A DNA stretch of 64,000 bases from Desulfobulbus oralis (GCF_002952055.1 NZ_CP021255.1:742851-806850); one strand, 5' to 3'; counted from the stretch's first letter, positions 33,390-43,124 are shown. Translations and numbers: made by a program. The notes: a model not told the origin generated them from the sequence alone.

Positions 33390-35459
33390 ATGCGACACCA
33401 TATTTTTGGAGGGATCCTAAGTTTTTTTCTTCTATTCGAAAGCGCCCATGCGGCAGAATCACAGCTGCAACCCGCTGATACCTACATGCTGGAAACGATC
33501 ACCGTTACCGCTACTAAGCGTGAACAGACGCTCCGGGAGATTGCAGGCAGCGTCTCCACAGCTTCGGATATCGATCTGGAAAATCAGGGGGCTGAAACCC
33601 TGCAGGACGCCACAAAAATATTTCCCAACGTCCACATGAAAAGCACCAGTTCCGGTAACGAAATTGTCATTCGCGGCATGTCCACCTGGGATACGGCATT
33701 GCAGTCTCCTGCGGGGCTTTATGTGGATGGGGTCCCGTATCCCTTGTCATACATGCAAAACATTTATCTCCATGAAATAGAAAGCGTTGAGGTAATGCGT
33801 GGTCCGCAGGGGACGCTTTATGGCAGGAACAGCGAGTCAGGAGTAATCAACTTGGTACGGCGTACACCGGACAATTGGTTGCGAGGTTCGCTTTTTACGG
33901 AATTAGGAAGTCATGACACTTTGCGTCTGGGAGCTTCCGCGGCCGGACCATTGATTGAAGACAAAATATACTTTTCAGGAAGCTATCTTCGCCATCAAAC
34001 GGATGGCTTTGTCCTCAACGAATATAAACAGAAAGATCAGGCGGCACGGCACAAGGCTGATTCGGGACGAGTGGTGTTACGACTCACCCCTACGGATGCG
34101 TTGGATGTACGCATGTCATTGGATGCCACACACAGTGACGATGGTATAGGCAGTATGCGCCTGTCCACCGGCCCATACCGTAGCGGACGGTATAAAATTC
34201 GCTCCGACGCCCCAGACGAAGCTTCGTCTGATCTTGTGATTCCTGCGTTCACCATCACACATACTGGAGAGTATGTTAGAACGACATCAATAACCAGTTA
34301 TTTAGATTATAAATACAAGATGTTGTCTGATCTCGACAGAACGCCTTTGCCTCAAGGCGAGTCCGAGATAAACATTAATCAATGCAATATCTCGGAAGAG
34401 CTGCGCTTTTCTTCCGTAGGTAAGCAGAGGCTTTCTTGGGTAGCTGGGCTCTTTGCGGGAAAAACTCCCATGACTACGAATGTAAACCGGATTCTCCGAC
34501 AGTCCGCCGCAACCACATATCTGCATACAGACTACACGGAAACAACTGGAGCACTTTTCGGGCAGGGCACCTATGCCATTACGGACGTTTTTCGGTTGAC
34601 CGCAGGCCTACGAACTGAATATACCAACTTAGACGGTGAACAAACATATAAAACCACTGCAGGGAATCGTATGTATGAAAAAGATTTTGATTATACTGAA
34701 TTCCTTCCTATGGTTTCAACCTCTCTCGATGTTACAGACAATCTGACTACGTATGCATCATGGTCTCAAGGCTATCTACCAGGAGGATTTAATGTTTTTT
34801 CATACAGTTCAAAAGATACATTTTATTATAATCCTGAATACAGCACAAATTACGAAATTGGGTTGAAAACGCAATGGATGGATAACAAATTACAAGCCAA
34901 TGTTTCCGCTTTTTATTCTGACATCAGAGACAAACAGGTTCGGGAAGAAGTTCCATCTGCAGGCATCGGTACATGGAAATTCACAAATTCTGCAAAGGCT
35001 CATACCTCAGGCATTGAGCTAGAGGTCAGGTTGTACCCACTTGAGGGCTGGGAGTTGCGTAGTGGCGTTGGATATGCTCGTTCTGAAATTGACGACTGGA
35101 TGGTGTCTACTCCAAGTGGTGGAATAAAAAACTACAGCGGCAATCGTCTGACTTGGGCACCAGAGCTCACTTATCACCTAGGTGTTGGTTATATACATCC
35201 ATCCGGATTTTTCGCACAGACTGAATATCTCGGATCTGGGAAACAATATTTCGATGCTGAAAATACACTTAGCGATCCTGGATATAATACAGTAAATCTT
35301 CAATTCGGATACCGTGGAGAAAATCTTACCGTGGCTATTTGGGGGAAGAATATCTTTGATACACATTATATAACAAAGAAACTTGTGGCTAATGGTAACA
35401 AAATTGAGGAGGACGGCAATCCCTTCAGTTTCGGTACAACTGTTTCATGGAGTTTTTAG
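33390..35459 (+). CDS. TonB-dependent outer-membrane receptor
   Basis: A 689-residue receptor. The signal peptide MRHHIFGGILSFFLLFESAH is followed by a TonB box-like stretch LETITVTATKREQTLREI, the plug (GNEIVIRGMSTWDT, VEVMRGPQGTLYGRNSESGV) and a C-terminal beta barrel ending in the aromatic residue of TTVSWSF, as needed for outer-membrane insertion. The plug resembles receptors for ferric siderophores (FyuA group); the ligand here is not known. The start was set to ATG 33390 because GGAAAGGAG lies upstream, though a longer frame begins at 33333. First gene of the island operon, one base before the methyltransferase gene. Confidence 0.92.
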   Translation: MRHHIFGGILSFFLLFESAHAAESQLQPADTYMLETITVTATKREQTLREIAGSVSTASDIDLENQGAETLQDATKIFPNVHMKSTSSGNEIVIRGMSTWDTALQSPAGLYVDGVPYPLSYMQNIYLHEIESVEVMRGPQGTLYGRNSESGVINLVRRTPDNWLRGSLFTELGSHDTLRLGASAAGPLIEDKIYFSGSYLRHQTDGFVLNEYKQKDQAARHKADSGRVVLRLTPTDALDVRMSLDATHSDDGIGSMRLSTGPYRSGRYKIRSDAPDEASSDLVIPAFTITHTGEYVRTTSITSYLDYKYKMLSDLDRTPLPQGESEININQCNISEELRFSSVGKQRLSWVAGLFAGKTPMTTNVNRILRQSAATTYLHTDYTETTGALFGQGTYAITDVFRLTAGLRTEYTNLDGEQTYKTTAGNRMYEKDFDYTEFLPMVSTSLDVTDNLTTYASWSQGYLPGGFNVFSYSSKDTFYYNPEYSTNYEIGLKTQWMDNKLQANVSAFYSDIRDKQVREEVPSAGIGTWKFTNSAKAHTSGIELEVRLYPLEGWELRSGVGYARSEIDDWMVSTPSGGIKNYSGNRLTWAPELTYHLGVGYIHPSGFFAQTEYLGSGKQYFDAENTLSDPGYNTVNLQFGYRGENLTVAIWGKNIFDTHYITKKLVANGNKIEEDGNPFSFGTTVSWSF

Positions 35460-35460
35460 A

Positions 35461-36525
35461 ATGCACGATGAAAAAAAAATTGCATCCGAACATTCTACGT
35501 CACCGGATGTTTCAATCCTCACAGAATGGATGCTCGGCTCAGTGCGCACAGCCTTGCTTGATCTGGCCATTGAGCTGGAATTACCCGATATTCTTCACAA
35601 GACGGGTACGCTGGAAGGTATAGCAGCACACCTCGGTAATCCGCATGCTGAAAATCTCGCTCATGTCCTTGATGCTATGGCAGCTCTCGGCCTTGCCTCA
35701 AAAAAGAATGGGATCTACGCCAATTCTGCACTTGCCGAAATGTATCTTCGCAAAGAAACCAATACCTACCTAGGCCACCTGATGCGTAGACTCCAGGCCA
35801 TGCAGCACCGGAATCTCCGTAACATGAAGGAACTGCTCTATTTTGGGCCGCAGCCGGTAAAAGAAGATGATCGTATTGACGGAAAAAATCTGTGGAAAAA
35901 ATCTAGCCGCGACATGATTGCTTACCAACAGGGCGAGGTATCGCGCAGACTGGCGGACATGGCGGTGTCGCTGCCAGAATTTTGGCATTTCCGCCATATG
36001 CTCGATCTTGGATGCGGACCAGGTATTATTGGTTTGTCTATCATGGGCCGTAATACAGCATTACGGGGAGCATTCTGCGATTTGCCGCCTGTACTGGAGT
36101 TGGCCCGAAAGGAGGTCGAGGCTGCGGGTATGAAAGAGCGTGCGGAGTTCTATCCCGGTGATTACAACCAGATCGACTTTGGATGTGGCTATGATTGCAT
36201 ATGGGCTGGACAGAGCCTGTATTTTGTGAAAGACCTCCCTGCATTCATGAAAAAGCTGCTGGACGCCCTGAACCCCGGTGGAGTCTTTGTCAGTCTGCAC
36301 GAGGGACTGAATCGAGAGCGCACCGCCCCGGAGAAGGTGGTTATTTCCCGCCTCTCTCTGGCGTTGGAAGGCCAAGATGTTTCGTTCGAGGAGGGGCGCA
36401 TAGCTGGGCTGGCACTTGAGGCTGGTTTCGCCTCTCTGGAACGGCGAACTATCAACATGCTTTTTGGTGAAAATGAAGTGGCAATCCTGCGTAAGTCCGG
36501 GACATTGACGGAAGGTGCGGCATGA
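35461..36525 (+). CDS. SAM-dependent methyltransferase with N-terminal dimerisation domain
   Basis: A 354-residue protein of the small-molecule O-methyltransferase type. A winged-helix-like dimerisation part covers the first about 110 residues (LPDILHKTGTLEGIAAHLGN). The catalytic domain has motif I MLDLGCGPGIIGLSIMG near residue 180 and the late motif LNPGGVFVSLHEG. Such enzymes usually methylate natural products, quinone or porphyrin precursors. It follows the receptor gene by one base and overlaps the binding-protein gene by 4 bp (ATGA). It probably modifies the compound that this system imports or senses; this is inferred from the operon. Confidence 0.85.
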   Translation: MHDEKKIASEHSTSPDVSILTEWMLGSVRTALLDLAIELELPDILHKTGTLEGIAAHLGNPHAENLAHVLDAMAALGLASKKNGIYANSALAEMYLRKETNTYLGHLMRRLQAMQHRNLRNMKELLYFGPQPVKEDDRIDGKNLWKKSSRDMIAYQQGEVSRRLADMAVSLPEFWHFRHMLDLGCGPGIIGLSIMGRNTALRGAFCDLPPVLELARKEVEAAGMKERAEFYPGDYNQIDFGCGYDCIWAGQSLYFVKDLPAFMKKLLDALNPGGVFVSLHEGLNRERTAPEKVVISRLSLALEGQDVSFEEGRIAGLALEAGFASLERRTINMLFGENEVAILRKSGTLTEGAA

Positions 36526-36868
36526 ACATCCGTTCGTGCGCGTCCGCGCTTCTTCTTGCTTGGGTGGTCTACGGGGGCTGGACTATCTCTGTCGCGGCGC
36601 AACCTCCCCTACGCCTTGCCGGTCCACCCGTGCGCGAGGCCATTCCGCTAGTGTTAATGCACACTCTACCTCCCCACGTACCAGGAAGGGAAGGGGCTGT
36701 GTTCACGCCCTGGAATTCACCAGAGCAGCTTCGCGCTCTCATCGCCAAAGGAAAGGTAGATGTGGCACTCATGACGGTGGCGTCCGCCGCCGCGTTGCAC
36801 AGAGGTGGAGAGGTGGTTCCCTTTTTCAGACAGTTTGGCGGCAAGTTTAAGGTGGGCTTGTGTCATAG

Positions 36869-37675
36869 TTAAGCCACCAAGACAAGTTCCCGCTCTCCGG
36901 CATAGCCGGGCAGAGGAAGTTGCCAATATGCCTCATCCGGGGTACGGCTGTCCAGCGAGGAATGAGGACGTTTGCTGTTGTAGTAATCAATCCAATGTTT
37001 CAACCCTTGCCTGAGTTCCCTGCCGTCAGCAAAGGCATGCAGATACACGCATTCGTATTTCAGGGAACGCCACAAGCGCTCTATCATCACATTGTCGCGC
37101 CAGCTTCCCTTGCCGTCCATGGAAATGCGAACTCCGGCAGCCTGCAGGGTGCCAACGAAGTCATCGCTCGTAAACTGGCTGCCCTGATCCGTATTAAAAA
37201 TATCTGGCGCGCCATAACGGTCCAGGGCTTCTTCAAGCGCCTCAATACAAAAATCAGCCTCCAGAGTGTTGGACAAACGCCAGGACAAAACCTTGCGGCT
37301 GGCCCAGTCCATCACGGCTACCAGGTAAAAAAAGCCGCGCTGCATTGGAATGTAACTGATATCCGCAGTCCATACCTGGCCGGACCGATTGATCTGCAGG
37401 CCGCGCAACAGATAGGGAAATACCCTGTGGTGCGGATGCGGTCTGGAAGTGTTGGCCTTCTGGTAGATGGCTCTCAGGCCCATCAATCCCATCAGACGGC
37501 GGATTCGTTTACGGCCAACCCGATAGCCTGCACGCCGTAAATGACGCATCATCTGCCGGGCTCCATACCAGGGCGTGTGCAGATATTGTTCGTCGATGAG
37601 TCGCATCAGGCGCAGGTTCTCCTCGCTTTCTCCAGTCGGGCGATGGTACCAGCCCGAGCGTGACAGGGCCAGCAA
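36869..37675 (-). CDS. IS3-family transposase OrfB (DDE integrase)
   Basis: A catalytic rve domain with the DDE residues in TADISYI, FNTDQGSQF and the downstream ERLWRSLKYE, the last followed by the conserved K/R block. The listed start (TTG at 37675) is arbitrary, because the frame is open further upstream beside the end of orfA and is normally reached by -1 frameshifting to give an OrfAB fusion. The protein ends GYAGERELVLVA. Intact. Confidence 0.9.
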   Translation of the reverse strand: MLALSRSGWYHRPTGESEENLRLMRLIDEQYLHTPWYGARQMMRHLRRAGYRVGRKRIRRLMGLMGLRAIYQKANTSRPHPHHRVFPYLLRGLQINRSGQVWTADISYIPMQRGFFYLVAVMDWASRKVLSWRLSNTLEADFCIEALEEALDRYGAPDIFNTDQGSQFTSDDFVGTLQAAGVRISMDGKGSWRDNVMIERLWRSLKYECVYLHAFADGRELRQGLKHWIDYYNSKRPHSSLDSRTPDEAYWQLPLPGYAGERELVLVA

Positions 37676-37743
37676 ACGGCATTGCCTGGAAATGCTGAGC
37701 TGTTCATGGTTTGGATCAACCAGTTTTTTCCTTCTCTCGCAGC

Positions 37744-38037
37744 TCAGCGACAGCGCTCGAAGGCATTGGCCAAAAAATCACGTTCCACCGTGAGTTGGCC
37801 AATTTTGGCATGAAGCTCCTTGATCTGCGCCTCTGAGGTCTTGCTTTTGCGTTCGCTGGCGCCAGCAAAGGCAGCGGCCATATTGTCCATGGCCTGACGC
37901 TTCCAGCTGGTGATCAGGTTGGGATGGAGTTCGTAGCGGCTGGCCAGTTCGGCAATGGTCTGCCCGCCACGAATCGCCTCCAGAGCAATCTTAGCCTTAA
38001 ACTCGGCTGAAAAGCGTCTGCGTCGTGTGGTACTCAT
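37744..38037 (-). CDS. IS3-family transposase OrfA
   Basis: A 97-residue DNA-binding protein with a helix-turn-helix (FSAEFKAKIALEAIRGGQTI, then LASRYELHPNLITSWKRQ) and a leucine zipper-like tail for dimerisation. Start ATG 38037; a longer frame reaches 38088. It stops in FERCR, where translation of the fusion shifts to orfB. Confidence 0.9.
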   Translation of the reverse strand: MSTTRRRRFSAEFKAKIALEAIRGGQTIAELASRYELHPNLITSWKRQAMDNMAAAFAGASERKSKTSEAQIKELHAKIGQLTVERDFLANAFERCR

Positions 38038-38812
38038 GGGTGTCGCTCCTGATTTGGGATGTGCAACCCACCTTAACACTCTGTCCAATTTTCAGGGGCC
38101 ACCTCTCACAACAAGGGCGTGCACTGCACTGTAGTGGCCGTATTTTCCGGTCCAGCTTGGATTGTTTCCACGAATCAGGAATTTTCTAGCGTGAACATGC
38201 TGAATGGGGAGGAGATTCTGTTGCCTTTCGGGCCAGGGGAAATGCCGGAAGTTGTGTTACGCATACTCATGAAAAAACACGGGCTGAGCTTCATGCCCCG
38301 CCATGTGGGTAGCGCTCTAGAGGCTGTGGGTATGCTGCGTAGCAGTCGTGCAAAGCATGCCTTTCTGGTGGAACCGGCGGCAGGAAAGGCCATATCTGCC
38401 CTTGGAATTCAGATTGATGCCGCAGGAAATCCCCTTCGGGGCTGTCTTGATATCCGTGCGCTGTGGGCCGAAACGTTTCCTCAGTCTCCCTATATGCCAC
38501 TGGGGGCGCTTGCCGTTTTTGGTTCGCTGGCGGACAGCCGAGAAGCTCTAACTGCCATCCGTGCGAGTTATGTTGAGGGCGTGATCCATGCTAGGGAGCA
38601 CCCCCGCATGGCGCTTGAAACTACGGGCGTTGTTTTTCCTGTTTTGGGCAGGAGTCTTGAAGGAATGGGTGTAGAGCGAGTTTGCGACATACACATTATG
38701 GACAGCGACCACGCAGCGATGATGGTGACTTTTTTTCTCACCCAGTTACTTGAAGTTTCTCCGGCCTCCATTGGAGGGCGTATGCCTGGAGAAGGCTTCC
38801 TGAGGTTATCCA

Positions 38813-39564
38813 ATGCGCGCCACTGATATGTTCTGGGGGGGGGTGGGCTGCGGTGTTCTTATAGGAGCGTGGGAGGTTGCGGCGCGGGGCAGTCAGGGAT
38901 TTGTTATGCCATCGCCAGCGGCGACGCTTATCGCCCTGTGCGATATCCTTTCGCAGCCAGACTTCTGGCGCGATGACTTCCGCATCAGTTTTGAGCGTTT
39001 TGTGTGCGGTATCGCTTTAGGTGGAGGTGCGGGGATCTGCTTAGGGCTGGCAGCTGGGTTTTACAAACAGCTGCGTTTGGCGCTTACCCCCGCCCGCTGG
39101 ATGCTTTCCAGCGTGCCTGGCGTAGTTGTGGTCATGCTCGGCATGCTTTGGTTCGGTATTGACTCTGAAATGGTGATTTTCGTTGTGGCCCTAACGGTAG
39201 TGCCAACGGTGTACGTAGGTGTTGTGGAAGGTATCCGTGCCGTGGATTCCGGGTTGCAAGAAATGATCGCCGTTTACCGCATTGCCCGCTTACAACGCTT
39301 CTGGCATGTGTATCTTCCAGCTATCACAGCACCTTTACTCTCAAGTTCCATTATCGCCCTCGGGGAGGGATGCGTGTAACCATTCTGGCGGAAACTATAG
39401 GTGCCACCTGTGGGCTAGGCCATGCTTTAGCCATTGCCAGAACCAATCTGGATACTGCGGCGCTTTACGCTTTGGCGCTGGTCAGCATGCTTCTGGTGGG
39501 TGTTCTTGAGGCGGCTTTGCTGTTGTTGACCAGACACAACACCTCTCAGAGGAAGGCAAGATGA
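38813..39564 (+). pseudogene. NitT/TauT-type ABC permease with frameshift
   Basis: The first frame (to 39379) encodes PSPAATLIALCDILSQPDFW, membrane segments and the coupling region up to IIALGEG, then a premature stop. The rest (MRVTILAETIGATCGLGHAL onward to 39564) is in the next frame from base 39370. Restoring one G in the GGG at 39367-39369 gives a single about 250-residue permease of the SsuC/TauC class. A run of nine G at 38835-38843 near the start could be a second slippage site. The start overlaps the end of the binding-protein gene by 14 bp. Together with the split binding protein, the importer is broken twice. Confidence 0.85.
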
Positions 39565-40199
39565 CTTCTCTGGTGCTTTTTTCTCAGGTGGGTTTTGCCT
39601 ACGCAAGACATGATGTTTTGCGTGACCTTTCCCTACAGCTGAATCCTGGAGAAGTAATAGTTTTGCAAGGTTGCAGCGGAGTAGGCAAGTCAACGTTATT
39701 GCGTCTGGCTGCGGGCATTTTGCGTCCCACAAGTGGATATGTCCACATCGGAGCGCAACGCATTGGTGTTGTCTTTCAGGAACCCCGTCTGCTGCCGTGG
39801 AGAACCGCACTCCAGAACGTCATGCTACCTTTGCTCAGCTTGGGGATGGATCCCGCCCAAGCCGGACAAAAGGCGACGAATATGCTGGAACATATGGGGT
39901 TAGCCCATTTTCTGGAGGCGGTGCCCGAGGAACTCTCCGGCGGCATGAAGCAGCGCGTTTCACTGGCCCGGGCGCTAGCTGTGAACCCGGAACTATTGCT
40001 TCTCGATGAACCGTTTGTCGGTTTTGATCCCGCTCTACGCGCCGAAATGAAACAATATTTGGCTGATTTCCTTTCCCAATCTAGAGCTGGAATGATGCAG
40101 ATTGCACATGACAATGAAGATATATTCATAAAAACGGCACACATTATGATGTTGGGTCAACATAATGTTGAATGCCATCAAAAAAGGACACAAATATGA
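39561..40199 (+). CDS. NitT/TauT-type ABC transporter ATPase
   Basis: A 212-residue ATPase, a little short for the SsuB/TauB group (about 250). Walker A is GCSGVGKST, Q-loop VFQEPRLLPW, signature LSGGMKQRVSLARAL, Walker B LLLLDEPFVGFD and switch IAHD. It energises import through the permease before it (which it overlaps by 4 bp) and ends with a 4-bp overlap (ATGA) with the membrane-protein gene. Intact although the other two components are damaged. Confidence 0.9.
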   Translation: MTSLVLFSQVGFAYARHDVLRDLSLQLNPGEVIVLQGCSGVGKSTLLRLAAGILRPTSGYVHIGAQRIGVVFQEPRLLPWRTALQNVMLPLLSLGMDPAQAGQKATNMLEHMGLAHFLEAVPEELSGGMKQRVSLARALAVNPELLLLDEPFVGFDPALRAEMKQYLADFLSQSRAGMMQIAHDNEDIFIKTAHIMMLGQHNVECHQKRTQI

Positions 40200-40843
40200 A
40201 AAACGTGGAACCGTTCTGGATGACGCTTCAGAGTTTTAGAGATGATACATTTATCGTGCAGATACTGATCATCGTTGCGTACTTGTGCATATTGTTTCTA
40301 ATTGCCAAACAAGAGGGGTCTAGAACTGATGCTATTATCAAAATTATATTGAGTAGTATATTTATTTTTAACAGTATTGTTTGCTTTTTGATCTACTTCA
40401 GTGAACTACCCATGGCTAAATTTTTTGCTGGCCCACTGTATCTAGCTATAGGATATCTATTTCTTGTAGATATTATGGCTAAAAGAATTCATTTTACATT
40501 CAATATTTCTCCTTTGAGACGTTTCTTGGCATTTACCTTTATCATTCTTACTTTCTTGTTTCCAGTATTTGGTATGTTCAGCGGCCATGGCATGATTGCT
40601 CTGCCAGGTGTGCCATGCCCATTAGCAATCTTTACACTGGCTCTTCTCAGCGCAGCAATACCACGTGTGGATAATATCATTGTTTTTATGTTGCTTGCCT
40701 GGGTTCTGGTCAATATTCCTAAGATTTTTGGATATGTTGGATGCTACGAGGAAATAATCCTCATTCTGGCTGGTGCGTATGTACTTGGTCTGAACAGAAT
40801 CATGCCAGAGGAAAGCACCGGAGACGAACATGCTTCGACATGA
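40196..40843 (+). CDS. Polytopic membrane protein of unknown function
   Basis: A 215-residue protein with about six hydrophobic segments (for example IVQILIIVAYLCILFLIA, IILSSIFIFNSIVCFLIYF and FTFIILTFLFPVFGMF). It might belong to the DUF6064 group, but I am not sure. Start ATG 40196 with AAAAAGGA, overlapping the ATPase stop; its 3' end overlaps the flavoprotein start by 14 bp. Its position after the ABC genes suggests an auxiliary transport or membrane redox part. Confidence 0.65.
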   Translation: MKNVEPFWMTLQSFRDDTFIVQILIIVAYLCILFLIAKQEGSRTDAIIKIILSSIFIFNSIVCFLIYFSELPMAKFFAGPLYLAIGYLFLVDIMAKRIHFTFNISPLRRFLAFTFIILTFLFPVFGMFSGHGMIALPGVPCPLAIFTLALLSAAIPRVDNIIVFMLLAWVLVNIPKIFGYVGCYEEIILILAGAYVLGLNRIMPEESTGDEHAST

Positions 40844-41789
40844 GTTCTTATCAAAACCGAAGTTCGAAATTACCCCACGCTCCATAGTGAAACGACCTGT
40901 AGAATGTGTGGATGCTGGAAGCGCCTATTGCCCGTGCCAACTCGCGGAACTTGGACAATGTATAGAGTGCTCACTGCTACGCGGTGAAGACGAATGCCGT
41001 TGCCATTGGGCCGGATCGTGCATTTGGTCTCACAGCCAGTGGGGGAGAGGTAAGATCCGGCAAAGCTGCAAGTTTCCAATCCTTCAACAATGGGAGCACC
41101 ATGAGGGTGCGATAATAGTTGTTGTACGAGTTACGCCGTCCCTTGCGGCTGAGCTGCGTGCGCCAGGAAGCTTTGTTTTCGCTCGTGGTAACGAAAATCC
41201 GCATTTTGATACCCCTATTGCCGTTGTTAGAGCATCCCCAGAAACACAAACTATCATACTCGCATACAAGATAATAGGTCCGAAGACTATAAGCCTGCGT
41301 GGATCCGGAACTGAGTTGTGGATACGCGGCCCGTACTGGAATGGGATAACAGGCCGTAGACGTATTATGGCGATGAGGGGCGAATCTTGCCTTCTTGTGT
41401 CCGGGGGTATTGCAGCTTCTGTCCTACCCAATGTTGCTGATTCGCTGCTACGTGGTGGAAATCAAGTCACTGCGGTGCTTGGAAAACCAGAATGTGCATT
41501 TATAAAGGAATTTTTGCCGGCATCTGAGATGCGCGTTCTTGAAATGGCCTTTCCTGACGAAAAAGAAGCTCTCCATACACTGATGAAGGAAATATCTTGC
41601 CAGATGGTGTTCTGTGCCGGAGGGGAGCTTTTGACCAAAATGACGGCGGATATTTCGGCTCGCGCTGGTGTGGCTGCATTATTTTTTGGCGCTGTCAGGC
41701 GAACCATGTGCTGCGGCGAAGGCATATGTGGAGCATGCCATGATGTAATTGGTTGTGAATCCATCAGAGTGTGCAAAACACTGCGCTAA
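40830..41789 (+). CDS. PyrK/ferredoxin reductase-like Fe-S flavoprotein
   Basis: A 319-residue electron-transfer protein. The C-terminus has the PyrK-type [2Fe-2S] motif with Cys at 295, 300, 303 and 315 (CGEGICGACHDV ... C). The middle looks like the FAD- and NAD-binding part of that family (NPHFDTPIAVVRASPE, SCLLVSGGIAASVLPNVAD). The N-terminus is unusual: eight cysteines within residues 26-64 (CPCQ, CIEC, CRCHW and others), enough for further clusters or metal sites. It probably passes electrons to the FAD oxidoreductase encoded 30 bp downstream. The substrate is unknown. Confidence 0.8.
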   Translation: MLRHEFLSKPKFEITPRSIVKRPVECVDAGSAYCPCQLAELGQCIECSLLRGEDECRCHWAGSCIWSHSQWGRGKIRQSCKFPILQQWEHHEGAIIVVVRVTPSLAAELRAPGSFVFARGNENPHFDTPIAVVRASPETQTIILAYKIIGPKTISLRGSGTELWIRGPYWNGITGRRRIMAMRGESCLLVSGGIAASVLPNVADSLLRGGNQVTAVLGKPECAFIKEFLPASEMRVLEMAFPDEKEALHTLMKEISCQMVFCAGGELLTKMTADISARAGVAALFFGAVRRTMCCGEGICGACHDVIGCESIRVCKTLR

Positions 41790-41819
41790 GGTGCGCTACT
41801 CGGTAAGGACGGGCAGAAC

Positions 41820-43106
41820 ATGAAAGGTACGGCGATTATTATCGGAGGCGGGTGGGCAGGTTCTGCGGCGGCACTTGCTGCAAAGCAAGGTGGAGCCGAC
41901 AGGGTCGTCATTCTGGAGCGTACGGACATGCTTCTTGGCTGCGGTTTGGCGGGTGGAATCATGCGGAATAATGGCCGGCAAACGGCAACGGAGGAATTGA
42001 CAGCCATGGGTGCGGGAGGACTTTTCAGCATCACCGACAGTGTCGCGACGCACAAAAATGTTAATTTCCCGGGGCATGCACACGCTTGGCTCTATTCTAC
42101 TACTAAAATCGAACCGGCGGTGCGGAACTTTCTGGAAATGTGTGGTATTGAGATACGATTCCGCTCGCGTGTGGTTGAATTTCTGGCTAGCGGCTCAACC
42201 ATTTGCGGCGTGACGTTGCATGATCTGACAGAGTCAAGGCTCGAAGGTGACGTATTCGTAGACGCTACAGGCTCTGCGGGTTCGTTGAGCAATTGCACAC
42301 GATACGGAAACGGTTGCGCTATGTGCGTTCTGCGCTGCCCTATGTTTGGACCTAGGATTAGTCTGACGGCCTGCGCTGGGCTGACTGATTACGTCGGTAT
42401 GAGACTCAACGGTGAAGTAGGCTCCCTTTCCGGTTCTTTTGAACTCCGTAAGAACTCTCTTTCTGTGGACATCCAAAAGGCATTGAATACGCGAGGGCTT
42501 GCCATTGCTCCGTTGCCAAAATCATTGATCAACCGGGAGAAGCTGCGGAGCAAATCTTGCCAGCAATACGCTCTGCAGGAGTATGCGGCTAATGTGATTC
42601 TCCTGGATACCGGAGACACGGCTAAAGTTATGACACCGTTTTTGCCACTGGAAGATATGCGATGTATTGCCGGATTTGAAAACGCTATGATTGCCACGGG
42701 GAGCGGATATGCAAACTCGGTACGCTTTCTGTCTAGAGCCCCTCGGGATAACTCACTAAAGGTGGATACCTTTTGTAATCTCTTCTGTGCTGGTGAAAAA
42801 TCCGGATTTTTTGTGGGTCACACCGAAGCTATAGCGACAGGATCTCTTGCCGGACATAACGCAGTGCGGACCTTGCAGGGAAAACATGCAATTACGCTAC
42901 CGAAAATTCTTGCTTGTGGTGACATTATTCATGCCGAACAGGAAGGCATTTCTTCTGAGTTGGGCCTCGTAAAACGCTATACATTTTCTGGAGGAGAGTA
43001 TTTCGACAGAATGAAAGTAAAAGGTCTTTACACAACACGGATGAGTGAGATTGCTAATCGCGTTCGTGAGGCAGACTGTTACAGAATATTTGCAAATAGA
43101 ATATAA
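41820..43106 (+). CDS. FAD-dependent oxidoreductase
   Basis: A 428-residue flavoprotein. The N-terminal dinucleotide motif is AIIIGGGWAGSAAALAAKQG, followed by the FAD-dependent oxidoreductase pattern (LLGCGLAGGIMRNNG, VFVDATGSAG) and a C-terminal LFCAGEKSGFFVGHTEAIAT, similar to GidA/TrmFO-like folds. A Cys group GCAMCVLRCP near residue 165 could bind a cluster or be redox-active. The operon context with a PyrK-like partner suggests a reductase acting on an imported compound. I cannot name the substrate. Confidence 0.8.
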   Translation: MKGTAIIIGGGWAGSAAALAAKQGGADRVVILERTDMLLGCGLAGGIMRNNGRQTATEELTAMGAGGLFSITDSVATHKNVNFPGHAHAWLYSTTKIEPAVRNFLEMCGIEIRFRSRVVEFLASGSTICGVTLHDLTESRLEGDVFVDATGSAGSLSNCTRYGNGCAMCVLRCPMFGPRISLTACAGLTDYVGMRLNGEVGSLSGSFELRKNSLSVDIQKALNTRGLAIAPLPKSLINREKLRSKSCQQYALQEYAANVILLDTGDTAKVMTPFLPLEDMRCIAGFENAMIATGSGYANSVRFLSRAPRDNSLKVDTFCNLFCAGEKSGFFVGHTEAIATGSLAGHNAVRTLQGKHAITLPKILACGDIIHAEQEGISSELGLVKRYTFSGGEYFDRMKVKGLYTTRMSEIANRVREADCYRIFANRI

Positions 43107-43124
43107 TAGAATAGGAGTTTGAGC

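Larger units (their letters stand above)
36801..38106 (-). mobile_element. IS3-family insertion sequence with 3-bp target duplication
   Basis: 1306 bp. Both ends carry AGAGGTGG in inverted orientation (36801-36808 and the complement at 38099-38106), flanked by the direct repeat CAC (36798-36800 and 38107-38109). It contains orfA and orfB in a -1 arrangement, both intact by eye. The clean ends and perfect target repeat point to a recent insertion. Confidence 0.9.
36522..38826 (+). pseudogene. ABC substrate-binding protein (NitT/TauT type) split by an IS3 element
   Basis: The 5' part (36522-36800) encodes a signal peptide (MNIRSCASALLLAWVVYGGW, cleaved near VAA) and the start of a binding protein (LRLAGPPVREAIPLVLMHTL, KVDVALMTVASAAALH). 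Removing 36801-38106 and one copy of the CAC repeat restores one frame across the junction (ASAAALHNKGVHCTVVAVF), followed by SGPAWIVSTNQEF and ending LSNARH at 38826, about 330 residues in all. As it stands the protein stops within the IS, so the importer is probably inactive in this strain. It should be the periplasmic receptor for the permease and ATPase downstream. Confidence 0.9.
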
